Below are positions 1-10,169 of a DNA stretch of 64,000 bases, piece after piece; the stretch's first letter is position 1; each line of letters begins with the position of its first letter. Made by a program: the position numbers and the translations under genes. The notes beneath the pieces were generated by a model. That model was not told where the DNA came from and ran no database searches. It was given only the letters and a program-made list of their open reading frames with translations. The DNA lies in contig NC_062996.1 in the NCBI RefSeq assembly GCF_023078275.1, positions 6,200,001 to 6,264,000 of the forward strand, in the 5' to 3' direction. Source of the DNA: Leguminivora glycinivorella (taxonomy: Eukaryota > Arthropoda > Insecta > Lepidoptera > Tortricidae).

Positions 1-93
1 GAATATAATCCGATGTTTGGTGTAATCGTCCAGGCGGTACATTTTGACCTTCTCCTTCGGTTTGTCGGCTTTAGGAGGAGGAGGAGCCGCCAT
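1..93 (-). CDS. first coding exon (partial) of an unrecognised gene
   Basis: On the minus strand an ATG at 93-91 in a good context (caagATGGCG) opens a frame that stays open to the window edge. The 31 codons begin MAAPPPPKADKPKEK and continue with KMYRLDDYTKHRIIF. A Pro/Lys-rich start followed by a more ordered stretch is typical of the N-terminus of a cytoplasmic or membrane-associated protein. I do not recognise the family. The gene would run leftward out of the window, with its 5' UTR around 94-130. Codon use looks coding (few A/T-ending codons) compared with the AT-rich surroundings. It could also be a chance ORF, since only 93 nt are visible. Confidence 0.5.
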   Translation of the reverse strand, partial: MAAPPPPKADKPKEKVKMYRLDDYTKHRIIF

Positions 94-211
94 CTTGGAT
101 TCCTTGTTTTATATTGTTATATATTACATAAGATGGAACACAATATTTTAAGCTTTTGAAGTAACTTTCATCCCGAAGAGATCTGTAAAAGAAGCAAAAA
201 TTGTTTTAGTT

Positions 212-600
212 TGACAACCAGTCTGGCTCAGTCGGCTGATAAGCCGTGGTCCTGGGTTCAAGTTAAGGGCATTTATTTGTGTAATGAGCACAGATATTTG
301 TTCCTGAATCATGGATGCTTTCTATGTATATGATTATTTCGTCACTACTTTTAAAAAATCTCGTATCTCACGCTGTTCCTCAAAGTTAAAACGCAGTAAG
401 TCTATATGCATTCCATACATACTTACTACAATTTTCTTTTCATTGACAGACGAAGATACAAGTTTTTTTAAAAGTAGTGACGATTTGTATACTATATATT
501 TATGTCATTGTCTGAGTACCCACAATACAAGCCTTCTTGGGCTTACCATGGGGCTCAGTCAATCTGTGTAAGAATGTCCTATATTTATTTATTTATTGTT
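212..600 (+). repeat. tRNA-derived SINE, interrupted by a MITE
   Basis: A tRNA-like head (tggctcagtcggctgataag, A-box-like, then a degenerate B box gggttcaa) is followed by a body and an AT-rich tail with tatttatttattt. The same SINE occurs intact at 50,779-51,030, where the body reads continuously. Here it is split at 340-482 by a 143-bp MITE. The short reading frame that runs across this region is not a gene. Confidence 0.75.
340..482. mobile_element. 143-bp MITE nested in a SINE
   Basis: The ends are inverted repeats, cgtcactacttttaaaaaa at the left and ttttttaaaagtagtgacg at the right. The element interrupts the SINE body and is flanked by attt on both sides (336-339 and 483-486), consistent with a 4-bp target duplication. 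There is no coding potential. Confidence 0.7.
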
Positions 601-713
601 TTAGTTGTAAATATATTGAAATAATATGAACAATAAAAACAAATTATGTCTTTACTTTACATGGTAAAACAGTTAATATACTATTTGTTTCTGAGTAACA
701 AGGGTTGACCTGG

Positions 714-822
714 GGCCTGTTTCTAGAAAGGTACAAGCCTTGTATTACAAGTGCGCGAACTGTCAAATTGTATGGGTTGTCATGGAAACTTGTAATACAT
801 TGTACCTTTCGAGAAACGAGCC
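714..822. mobile_element. short palindromic MITE (ggcctgtttct termini)
   Basis: A 109-bp hairpin with imperfect terminal inverted repeats: ggcctgtttctagaaaggta at the left pairs with tacctttcgagaaacgagcc at the right. The centre also pairs (cttgtattacaag against cttgtaatacattg). A relative with ggggcccat termini lies at 12,805-12,919. Confidence 0.6.
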
Positions 823-941
823 ACTGGACCCTGGATCCGTGTCTGTTGAGTGATGTGTTTTATCAATGTGTAAGAATGTATTTATATGGTTGCTTAGTAA
901 CCAACTTAGTTTGAATAATATTTAAAATTTATTCATTACTA

Positions 942-1126
942 GCTTTTGCAGCTCTTGCCCGCGGCTTCGCTCGCGTTAGAAAGAGACAAAAAGTAGCCTA
1001 TGTCACTCTCCATCCCTTCAACTATGTTCACTTAAAAAATCACGTCAATTCGTCGCTCCGTTTTGCCGTGAAAGACGGACAAACAAACAGACACACACTT
1101 TCCCATTTATAATATTAGTATGGATT
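942..1126 (+). repeat. dispersed lepidopteran repeat ('gcttcgctcgcgttagaaag' family)
   Basis: The block runs from agcttttgcagctcttgccc to ataatattagtatggat. Other copies in the window are at 36,449-36,675 and 51,664-51,843 (plus) and at 46,196-46,436 (minus). It is non-coding and ends in the characteristic atattagtatggat. I recognise it as common in Lepidoptera but cannot place its class with certainty (probably a SINE or LINE tail). Confidence 0.7.
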
Positions 1127-1294
1127 TATGTAGAAGACTCTTTGAAATTGAATTTTGTTTTAATCCTTGCAACATCACTAATTTATATGTTTATCATTAA
1201 TTATTCATTCTTATATTATGGATATTTTTGGGTGTTCATTTTACTTATCTATTATATGTATCATTGGCCAATAATGATTTAGGTGCATACATTC

Positions 1295-1631
1295 TGATAA
1301 AGGCAGAAGCGAGCCCTGGTGGAAACGTGATGACGGCATGAAGCGAAGGCGATATGTGGTCCACTAAATAAAAACGTCTTGAGCACTCAACAAATTGTTT
1401 TATTTATTCCATATAAATAACGATACAATTTGCTTACATCCTTTAAGGATGTATCACGATTAAACTTCACATAATAGATTTAAAAATTAGACTAGAACTA
1501 TAAATCGGCCATTGCAGAGCTCAGATAAAAAGGAAGTGACAAAGCCGGAAGAGAAAGCCAGTCTAGAACTGTCAAAAATATTGGTATTGCCAGTACAATT
1601 ATGAAAAGGGTATATTACACGTTTTCCAATA
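1295..1631 (-). repeat. copia 3' LTR
   Basis: This 337-bp direct repeat starts (plus strand) tgataaaggcagaagcgagc and ends ttttccaata. No difference from the LTR at 6180-6516 was seen by eye. The outer flank is the target duplication cattc at 1290-1294. Confidence 0.93.
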
Positions 1632-1856
1632 CTCCTCCTTACACTTTACATATTGTGATATCAATACCAAGTGAGTATTTTTATATAAGCATGGCTCTAC
1701 ATATGGCTTACTTATAAAATACATGCTGCACGCTTAGAGTTTAAAAAAAAAAAACAGGTACATATATTCTAAGTCATGCGGCTAAAATTGTATACAATAG
1801 GAATGAATTTCAAATTTAAAAATAATAACATAATACATAAGAGAGATGAACTTTAG

Positions 1857-4800
1857 TTAATTTTGTAAAGATTTCACATTAAGACCTTCTCTAAATTTAC
1901 AATGCTTTTCAGTGCACAAAGGTTTTGTTAATACATCAGCTATCATTTCATCAGTTCGCAAGTATTTTACATTTAAATGTCCTTTTTGGATTAGATCCTT
2001 GATAAAGTGATATCTTAGGTCTATATGTTTTGCGCGTTTATGGGAGTACTCTTTGAGTAACAGTAACTTTTGTGCTGATTGGCTATCATTAAAAATGCAG
2101 GTTTCTATGGTTTTATCGAAAATTTCTGATAAGAAATTTCGTACAAAACATATATCCTTACAACAGTCTCCAATTGCTACAAATACCGATTCACAGCTAG
2201 AAAGACTTATACATTGTTGCTTCCTAGCCTCCCAATTAATAACGGAGTTGCCTAATTTAATCACAAAACCAGTATAGGACTTGCGATCTGAAAGGTCATT
2301 GGCCCAACTTGCGTCAGCAAATGCTGTAAGGTTAAAAGTATTGCTCTTTGTAAAACAAAGGCCATAATCAATAGTACCTTTTAGGTATCTCAGCACTCGC
2401 TTCGCTATGCGCCAATGATTTTCATCAAAACATGTGTTAAACATACTGAGTTGGCTACATGCAAAAGATATGTCAGGTCTAGTACAGACGGATAAATACA
2501 TTAAACTTCCTAATAATTGTCTGTACTGATAGACTTCATCATCTAAGTGAGTCTTGTTAGATTTTTCAAGTTTACAATTGACCGGTAACGGTGTAGAAAC
2601 AGATTTAGACTCTGACATGTTATATTTAATTAGCAAACGCTTAACATATTCTTTTTGGTCTAAGGTTGTAACACCATTCTCTCTATGAACATTCATTCCT
2701 AGACAATTGTGTAATTTCCCTAAATGTCGAATTTCAAAATTGGTTTGTAAAAGTAGTAAAATACCATTCAAGCAATTATTATGAAAAATGTAAAAATCAT
2801 CGACATAAAGGGCAATTATAATATACTCTTTATCATTTTTCTTAAAATAAATACATGGTTCACATTGGCTCTGTATAAAATTGTGACTAGCTAAAAAATC
2901 ATGTATTTTTATATTCCACATTCGGCTTGCCTGCTTAAGGCCGTATAAGCTTTTCTTAAGCAAACAAACCTTATCACAGTTCTTAAAACCAGATGGCTGT
3001 TCCATATAAATCTTTTCATTAAGATCGCCATTTAAAAATGCGGTTGTTACATCAATATGGTCTATCTCTAGGTTCAGTTGTGTAGCTATAGAAAACAATA
3101 TCCTCAAAGTGCTATGTCTTACTACAGGAGCAAATGTGTCCGTGTAGTCAATTCCCTCAATTTGACTGAAACCACGGGCAACCAATCTCGCTTTAAATTT
3201 AGCAGGCTTACCTGAAGTGTCTTGCTTCTTTTTATACACCCACTTGCACTTGACGATATTTTCATCAGCTGGTCTGTCTACCAAGATCCATACTTTGTTT
3301 TTAATTAAAGAGTCATACTCACACTGCATGGCCTTCAACCATTCTTCCTTTTCAGAGGATTGAACGGCCTCGCTATATGTGGTAGGCTCCTCTGGCGAAT
3401 AGCCTTCCGCCATCAATGATAAATCATAGTCTCTGAGATGTTGTGGCACATTACCTCTTGTACTACGCACGGGACGTGGCCTCAACGCGTCGGAAATAAC
3501 CGATAGCGTAGGCTCATTGTGTGTAGACTCCGGCAGAGAAGAGACAGCATCCGTTGGAGCACCCACTTCATCACCATCGTCACAACCATCAAGTGATGAC
3601 TCTGGCAGAGAAGACAAGGCGCCCTTCGGGACGCCATCTTCATCACCATCGTCACTTGCACCATCATCGCCCGTGCAGTAGTGTTCAGACAGCGGCGACC
3701 ACGCCGGTGGCGTTGGTGACTCAGCATCTGAAACATTTTTAAAAGAGGATGAGCACTCAGCTGATTTATCAATTATATTGTTTTGAATGACATCATTAAA
3801 TTCATTATTAATAATTTGATTTAAATTAGAGTCATTATTAAAATTATTCTGAGCATCACAATTATTTTCATTATTTGGCAAATGAATATTAAGGCCATCA
3901 ATTTCATAATTATAAAAATAGTTTCTACAAGTCTCTTTACAACTGTCATGTTTTCCTAAAAATTTATCCTCATTAAAAATAACAGACCTAGACTGCACAA
4001 TTTTACGAGGATTATTTGGATCAATTAAACGGTATCCTTTAAAAGTTTCACCATAACCAACAAAGATGAGAGCTTTTGCTCTAGCATCAAGCTTTTGACG
4101 TTTTTGACTAGGTACATATGCATAAGCAGTACACCCAAAGACGCGTAAATGACTGATGTCAATAGGACGACCAGTCCACATGGTCTCGGAAATTCCACCC
4201 GCAAGCGCTCTGGTAGGAGATCTATTTTTAAGATAAATGGCTGTCATAACAGCCTCTCCCCAGTAGCGATTGCACAGGCCGGACTCCTGCAGCATAGCCC
4301 TAGCTTTATTAAAAATCGTTAAAAAGGCCCTTTCTGCAATGCCATTTTGAGCAGAATTGTAAGGGACAGTGGTTTGGTGTATGATACCATGGTCTTTAAG
4401 ATAATTGGCCAGTTTAGAATTAGTAAACTCAAGGCCATTGTCACTGCGCAAAATTTTAATAAATAAACCAGATTGTTTTTCTATCATATTTTTAAAGTTA
4501 ATAAAATGAGATCTCACCTCTGATTTATGCTTCATAAGGTATCCCCACGTTTTCCGGGTGTGGTCGTCTGTGAAGGTCAGAAGGTAACGAGCTCCACCCC
4601 AAGTTTTGACTTGCATAGGTCCGGTCACATCTGAATGGATGAGTTCCAAGGGCTGGGTAGTGCGCTTCGTGCTGACAGCAGGATACGGTGAACGCACCAT
4701 CTTGCCAGTCAAGCACGGCTCGCAACTACCATTCATGACATCTTGTTTCTGTAAAAGAAAGTTCATGCATTTCTTCCCATCACCTAGAACCTTCATACCT

Positions 4801-6029
4801 GCTTCAGACAAGTGTCCTAATCTCCTATGGATTAAGTCCATTGGGACAGTCGAAACAACGTGAGCATTCGCTGTCTCTTGCCTAGAGTGCAAGAGCTTAG
4901 AAGACTCCTCCTCAAAGGTGTGTCGTCCTTGAGCCTTATATTTATACAAACCATTATCCTTCGAAGCGATTATGATTGGATTGCCAGTGACTTTAACATT
5001 ATCAAAGACTTTACAATGATTCTTATCGAAAACAACAGTGTAACCTCTATTAGTGATTTGGCTTACAGACAAAAGATTACTTGAAAGGTCCGGCACATGG
5101 AGGACATTGGTCAAACTAACATTAGAGCAAAAAGGGACCCTACCAGTACAATTACTATGTAATTTACTACCATTAGCAATTAAAATGGTTGAATTTTTAC
5201 CTATAGGATCTTCCAGTAGCTTCCTGTCAGAAACCATATGTTGAGAGGCACCACTGTCAACCACAAAATCGTGGCTGCTGTCGCCTCTGCTGCAAACCAT
5301 GGCCGATGCTAGCATTGTGTGGTTTTCCCCATTCTTCAGCTCCTTCTGGCGTTTGAAGCAGCGCTTAATTGTATGTCCGCTCTTCTTGCAAAATTGACAA
5401 AACATAGGTGATGATGATTTCTTCTTCTTGTACCCGAGGTAAGCCTTCAAACCTTCCTGATCACTCGCATTCCGTCGGTGTTCTTCTTGTAGCAACCTTG
5501 TTCGCACAACTTCCACCGATAGTTTACTTGTCAGACAGGCGGTCTCCAGGCCGGATACTAGGTTGTCGAACTCCTGTGGCAAACCGCTGAGCAGGATCTC
5601 CGCAACCACTTCATCCTCTATTTTCTTGTCTATATCAGAAAGCTGTTGAACCAGCCGCATAACGGCCTCAACATAGTCAGACATGTTGCCGTATTCGTTA
5701 TATTCAATTTTGTGAAGTTGCCGCAATAAGAGAACTTTCCTGTAGAGGCCCTTAGACTCAAAGGCGTCGGAAAGCTTCTTCCATGCATCCTTTGCAGACG
5801 TGGCATCTCTTACATATTGATATAGGGACGGCTTGATCGTCAAACATATCTTGGCCAAAGCGCGGCTGTCGTGGGTCTTGTCAGTGTCTGTTCCATCCAC
5901 ACAACCCCAAAGACCATCTAGGGTTAGTAACATCTTCATTGCAAACTTCCAGTTTGAATAATTCTGTAAGCCATCAAGCTTCTCGACGGGAATGTGCCCG
6001 CCATTATGCTCGTTCTGTGAGTTTGACAT
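1857..6029 (-). CDS. copia gag-pol polyprotein (1,390 aa)
   Basis: A single frame encodes the whole element. Gag lies in roughly the first 230 residues and ends in a CCHC zinc knuckle (CQFCKKSGHTIKRC). An aspartic protease follows with VVDSGASQHM near residue 260. The integrase has an HHCC zinc region (HRRLGHL...) near 400-440 and then the catalytic core (SDVTGPM, RSDNGLEFTN). The reverse transcriptase begins at KCKWVYKKKQ and carries LYVDDF; a C-terminal RNase H part contains AFADASWAND and KHIDLRYHFI. There are no stops or frameshifts, and the length and domain order (protease-integrase-RT-RNase H) are those of copia, not gypsy. The product would make cytoplasmic particles and integrate cDNA. 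Confidence 0.95.
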   Translation of the reverse strand: MSNSQNEHNGGHIPVEKLDGLQNYSNWKFAMKMLLTLDGLWGCVDGTDTDKTHDSRALAKICLTIKPSLYQYVRDATSAKDAWKKLSDAFESKGLYRKVLLLRQLHKIEYNEYGNMSDYVEAVMRLVQQLSDIDKKIEDEVVAEILLSGLPQEFDNLVSGLETACLTSKLSVEVVRTRLLQEEHRRNASDQEGLKAYLGYKKKKSSSPMFCQFCKKSGHTIKRCFKRQKELKNGENHTMLASAMVCSRGDSSHDFVVDSGASQHMVSDRKLLEDPIGKNSTILIANGSKLHSNCTGRVPFCSNVSLTNVLHVPDLSSNLLSVSQITNRGYTVVFDKNHCKVFDNVKVTGNPIIIASKDNGLYKYKAQGRHTFEEESSKLLHSRQETANAHVVSTVPMDLIHRRLGHLSEAGMKVLGDGKKCMNFLLQKQDVMNGSCEPCLTGKMVRSPYPAVSTKRTTQPLELIHSDVTGPMQVKTWGGARYLLTFTDDHTRKTWGYLMKHKSEVRSHFINFKNMIEKQSGLFIKILRSDNGLEFTNSKLANYLKDHGIIHQTTVPYNSAQNGIAERAFLTIFNKARAMLQESGLCNRYWGEAVMTAIYLKNRSPTRALAGGISETMWTGRPIDISHLRVFGCTAYAYVPSQKRQKLDARAKALIFVGYGETFKGYRLIDPNNPRKIVQSRSVIFNEDKFLGKHDSCKETCRNYFYNYEIDGLNIHLPNNENNCDAQNNFNNDSNLNQIINNEFNDVIQNNIIDKSAECSSSFKNVSDAESPTPPAWSPLSEHYCTGDDGASDDGDEDGVPKGALSSLPESSLDGCDDGDEVGAPTDAVSSLPESTHNEPTLSVISDALRPRPVRSTRGNVPQHLRDYDLSLMAEGYSPEEPTTYSEAVQSSEKEEWLKAMQCEYDSLIKNKVWILVDRPADENIVKCKWVYKKKQDTSGKPAKFKARLVARGFSQIEGIDYTDTFAPVVRHSTLRILFSIATQLNLEIDHIDVTTAFLNGDLNEKIYMEQPSGFKNCDKVCLLKKSLYGLKQASRMWNIKIHDFLASHNFIQSQCEPCIYFKKNDKEYIIIALYVDDFYIFHNNCLNGILLLLQTNFEIRHLGKLHNCLGMNVHRENGVTTLDQKEYVKRLLIKYNMSESKSVSTPLPVNCKLEKSNKTHLDDEVYQYRQLLGSLMYLSVCTRPDISFACSQLSMFNTCFDENHWRIAKRVLRYLKGTIDYGLCFTKSNTFNLTAFADASWANDLSDRKSYTGFVIKLGNSVINWEARKQQCISLSSCESVFVAIGDCCKDICFVRNFLSEIFDKTIETCIFNDSQSAQKLLLLKEYSHKRAKHIDLRYHFIKDLIQKGHLNVKYLRTDEMIADVLTKPLCTEKHCKFREGLNVKSLQN

Positions 6030-6165
6030 CGTGACAATTTATTTGTTGAGTGCAATTGGGTTATAAGCCATGAGGGACTGACATAACCTCAAAAAGTTAA
6101 TTGACGTTTGAAAGTGAACAGCGTACCTTTCTTGGTTTCTTGAATCCGCCTCGCAGCATGATCTT

Positions 6166-6179
6166 CTGGGCTAATAACC
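6166..6179 (-). promoter_or_regulatory. copia primer-binding site
   Basis: On the minus strand the first 14 bases inside the 5' LTR read GGTTATTAGCCCAG. This resembles the copia primer site, which pairs with an internal half-molecule of initiator tRNA-Met. The match is judged from memory of the family. Confidence 0.6.
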
Positions 6180-6516
6180 TGATAAAGGCAGAAGCGAGCC
6201 CTGGTGGAAACGTGATGACGGCATGAAGCGAAGGCGATATGTGGTCCACTAAATAAAAACGTCTTGAGCACTCAACAAATTGTTTTATTTATTCCATATA
6301 AATAACGATACAATTTGCTTACATCCTTTAAGGATGTATCACGATTAAACTTCACATAATAGATTTAAAAATTAGACTAGAACTATAAATCGGCCATTGC
6401 AGAGCTCAGATAAAAAGGAAGTGACAAAGCCGGAAGAGAAAGCCAGTCTAGAACTGTCAAAAATATTGGTATTGCCAGTACAATTATGAAAAGGGTATAT
6501 TACACGTTTTCCAATA
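6180..6516 (-). repeat. copia 5' LTR
   Basis: The promoter-side LTR of the element is 337 bp long and appears identical to 1295-1631. The flank at 6517-6521 is the target duplication cattc. Confidence 0.93.
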
Positions 6517-6521
6517 CATTC

Positions 6522-7616
6522 ACAGAAACAGAGGCAGTAAATTGTTGATATTTTGAGTATGCCGAAATTAAACACCAAAGCCATCACTTTTTAAGTAACA
6601 TTCTTTAAAATTGAATGAAAAGTCCTTTAAAACGTTACTAATACAATACAAAGGTAGTACACACGATTTACAACCAAGGCGTTGTCTGCGCCTAATAGTT
6701 ACTGTACACGTAACAGCCCATATACATATATACAACGCATGACCCAAAAATATCAAAACGCAAGTTTATCTGATTATTAAGAGCCGCTAAGTAACTTAAA
6801 TCTGCTCTGTTGATCAGGTAACTGAAAAACTAGCTTTCTATTTACTTTTCAGTAACAAATATTACGATATTTGCATAATACATACCGTATAGTCACATCT
6901 ACATCAGCGGCTATAAGTACGAAGTAACCATCCAAATCACTCAACTAAAATCACATAATCTGAGGGTTATTTATTTTTGTAGTTATATAACAATTAAGCA
7001 GCTAATTATTCCTAGATTTGCATTATGTTGTTGTTTTGATTCACCATTAATCTGAGAAACTGACAACCATTGTAAAATAATAGTGAAATGATTATAAATA
7101 GACGAGCGTTCTGAAATAAAAATATACCGACTTTAATAAATACTAAATTGTACTTTTTTACTGAGTTTGAAAATAATTCGAATTTACTTGATTCTAATTC
7201 AGTTAATTTGGCATATTGATTTTCTATAAAGATACATTTTATTAATCTGAAATTGTGTGAGGATCCTTTTTATTTTTTGGTAGGCATAATATTAAAGTTT
7301 ACAATATTTCTTTTGTTCTGAACGTGCCATGAATGACATTTGTGAAGGTGTTGCCACATAATTAAAATAGTTGTGCCAGCGACATCTAGTGTTGAGTAGG
7401 AAAACCATAGAAAATGTTAAAAGTCGTCGACTTGGCGAAGTTTGCCAAGACTTGGTAACCGTGTAAATGTAGCATTATGACAAGCTGACTTTGACGTTTG
7501 TGTTATGCTGCCAATGTGCCAATATCAAATGCTAATGTAGCAGAGAAATCACAAGACTAATTATAATAATTACTCATTATTTATGTTTCACCCAGTGACC
7601 TCAGTGAGTCAGCTAC
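6522..7616. other. AT-rich intergenic stretch
   Basis: I see no gene, hairpin or repeat shared with the rest of the window in these 1.1 kb. The last few hundred bases should contain the promoter and 5' UTR of the dioxygenase gene, but I could not identify a core promoter motif. Confidence 0.5.
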
Positions 7617-8537
7617 ATGCTTATCCTCAACACGTTCACGATACTTCTACAAGTAGCGTTCATTGTGTTTATGTCACTGCTGTCCATGAACATTATTCGT
7701 CAGTTCACTAGTGCGAAGAAAATGGCTCTGGTCGCTCCAGCCTTGTTCGTGAACCACGGGGGTGGTCCCATGCCGCTTTTGGGTGATAAGGATCACGTAG
7801 GACTCGCGAACTTCCTCAAAGACGGTGTGAAGAAGCATGTTGATTTTAAAAACGTTAAAGCGATTATTTTAGTGACCGCGCATTGGCAGGAGAATAAAGT
7901 GACTATATCTTCTAGCAATCATCATGATTTATACTTTGATTATTATGGTTTTCCGCCGGAATCGTACAAGTATAGGTACGATGCGCCTGGCGATTCAAAG
8001 TTAGCTTCGCGCATTCATGAAACATTGAAGAAGAGCGGTATAGACTCGCGTCTTGATCCTTCTCGTGGTTGGGACCATGGAGTTTTTGTCCCAATGATTT
8101 TGATACACCCTGAAGCTAACATACCTATAATACAGATATCTGTGCTAAGCAATGAAGACCCAGAGCAGCATTACAAACTCGGACAAGCGTTGCATCAATT
8201 CAGAAAAGAAGGTATTGCTATTATTGGTTCCGGAATGTCATATCATAACATGAGAGAGTTCTTCAACAGTCGTAGAGCGAGACAAGTTATAAACAAAGAG
8301 TTTGATGACTATTTAAATGATGTGTGTACAGCGGAGGAACAGAAGAGGAAAGAAGGGTTGTTATCGTGGAGAGAGGCTATAGGGGCTAACGAGGCTCACC
8401 CTCCGCATGCTGCGGAGCATTTTATGCCACTTGTTGTCGTAGCAGGTGCTGGAGGATCTAGGCCTGGTGAGAGGATTTTCAATTGGGACATGAGTGGAGT
8501 CTTCAGGTTAAGTGCTTTCGTATGGAAAGAGGAGTGA
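7617..8537 (+). CDS. LigB/DODA-type class III extradiol ring-cleavage dioxygenase
   Basis: The 306-residue product belongs to the YgiD / 4,5-DOPA extradiol dioxygenase group, which opens catechol rings using a metal held by histidines. Candidate ligands and active-site residues are visible: His47 in NHGGGP, His89 in VTAHW, His154 in RGWDHGVFVP, His210 in GSGMSYHN, and His261/His268 in the AHPPHAAEHFMPL stretch. The frame has no intron. The first 35 residues are hydrophobic and look like a signal anchor; the family's usual start matches Met36 (ATG at 7722, context gaagaaaATGG), so the real start may be there, giving 271 aa. An aataaa-like signal lies near 8,700. The gene sits alone between repeats. 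The substrate cannot be read from sequence. Confidence 0.9.
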   Translation: MLILNTFTILLQVAFIVFMSLLSMNIIRQFTSAKKMALVAPALFVNHGGGPMPLLGDKDHVGLANFLKDGVKKHVDFKNVKAIILVTAHWQENKVTISSSNHHDLYFDYYGFPPESYKYRYDAPGDSKLASRIHETLKKSGIDSRLDPSRGWDHGVFVPMILIHPEANIPIIQISVLSNEDPEQHYKLGQALHQFRKEGIAIIGSGMSYHNMREFFNSRRARQVINKEFDDYLNDVCTAEEQKRKEGLLSWREAIGANEAHPPHAAEHFMPLVVVAGAGGSRPGERIFNWDMSGVFRLSAFVWKEE

Positions 8538-9362
8538 CCGTGGTATTCCGTTCCTGACTTTTTGCTTACTAGAAATATTTTTAGTTTAGTGGCAAGGTGA
8601 AATTATCCAGCGAACATACTCATTCATAAATTGTTAAATATAGATTTTGTAATTCATGATGATGTGCAGATTTGACAAATCTAATCTTTAATTGCTTGAT
8701 AAAATAAACTAACAAACACATCTTTGTGAATAACACAACCTGTGAGCAAAAGTATTATTTGGGAACCTGTTTAAAGGTCAATAATTAAATCATGTTATGC
8801 TATAACATAACACAACTTACAATCATGTAATTGTAAATTGACCCTTGGACAAAATGTAGTATTTAACACACATTGCAACAATACACATTATATGTGTTAA
8901 CTTTATTTCACACATCTTTCCATCATTTACAAGCATATTTATATAGGATTTATAAGCTTTATATTGTACAGCAGGGTGTAATATTACATGGACACATTGG
9001 GTTATGTAATATAATTAATTCATAAGGCTCCGCGCACACGGGCGACAAAGTTGCTCGGCGACCTTCGTATTTGTATGAAAAGTTGCGTCACCTCGTGTGC
9101 GCACCTTCATACTAGCCCATAGACCGAGCGACGGAGACAAAAAAGTTTTGTCTCCCGTCTGTGGGGGGCCTAAAACATCCAATTTGTCCATGCACTTTTT
9201 ATGCACATAAAAGGGTGATATTTGATAGTTGCCAACAAGTTTCTGACTTTCTGCCAAGATAACTTACACATTTTCCAATCTCACCTAAATACATGCATAA
9301 ATTACTGTGATCTGGCCAGGTTTATAGGGACACAGTATATATGCTATTTTCAGTCAAAAGAG
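8538..9362. other. 3' flank of the dioxygenase gene, otherwise no feature
   Basis: Probable 3' UTR up to the ataaaataaac motif near 8,700, then AT-rich sequence. A GC-richer block at about 9,015-9,175 (cgcgcacacgggcgacaaag...) looks like a decayed repeat, but I found no second copy here. Confidence 0.4.
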
Positions 9363-9493
9363 TAGGTAGGGTGTACCCCAACGGGTAATTTCGAAAGTCA
9401 CAAAAATCACCATTATTTCCATCATATCAAGATTCCCCTTTCGAAATCACCCGAGCATTTCTGTGCTTCGAAATTACCCCAATGCACCCTACT
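9363..9493. mobile_element. short MITE (agtagggtg termini)
   Basis: The left end (aggtagggtgtaccccaacg...taatttcgaaag) is repeated inverted at the right (cttcgaaattaccccaatgc...accctactt), giving a 131-bp hairpin. Confidence 0.6.
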
Positions 9494-10169
9494 TATGGTT
9501 GTCAAGGGGCTATTTCCATAATAGCTTCATATGTAAATATTTTTGACCACAATGTGGTCTTTTGATTGAAAAAATCGCACATTTTGAGATTAAAATATAA
9601 AGCTAAAATCTTTTGTATAAAACAAGAACTTGGGAAATTAAAAAGACTGTTGATGTGATGTGACTGGTGTTTTAGAATAAAAATCAATACATTGCATTGA
9701 TGCTTGCTTTCCTTTTGTCAAATGTGGGTTAGTATTACTAAATTTAGGTCAAAAATATAAATGGATAAATGTCATCAAATAAAAATTTAGACGGCCAGAA
9801 ATCTTGGCGCTAAAAAAGGCGGCGAATTTGAAAAGTGTAGGGCTCACCGGCTAATTGACTTCATAAAACGCGTGCCTTCGAACCTTGACGTTGGCGGAAT
9901 TACTTAAAAATTGATTGAAAATGTAGGGGTGAAGTAATAGGCTACTTGCCTCCTAGTCAAATCAGCTTCTTTTTAAGAACTGTCAAAACGAATTTTAACG
10001 ACTTGTTAATATGGAATTAAATATGAAATCGAATTGAGTGACGTCACGGCCAACTCAGTTACTTTATATATTTCTACCCGACTTAATAAATAGAAATTGG
10101 ATTTAAAAATGTCTTCTGTCCATGTTTTTCTTATAATTATCTGATGCTTTATTTCGTGCATTGTATAAT

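Larger units (their letters stand above)
1295..6516 (-). mobile_element. complete Ty1/copia LTR retrotransposon
   Basis: This 5,222-bp element lies on the minus strand. Its 337-bp LTRs (1295-1631 and 6180-6516) look identical on reading and it is flanked by the 5-bp duplication cattc (1290-1294 and 6517-6521). Just inside the 5' LTR, on the minus strand, ggttattagcccag (6166-6179) resembles the initiator-tRNA-Met primer site used by copia. A purine-rich tract gtgtaaggaggag precedes the 3' LTR. One uninterrupted gag-pol frame fills the centre. Identical LTRs and an open frame point to a recent insertion that may still be active. Confidence 0.95.

Noticed and set aside
3482..3772. Frames of about 60-100 aa inside the copia element and LINE ORFs
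   Set aside because: Shadow frames of the real gag-pol or RT reading frames.
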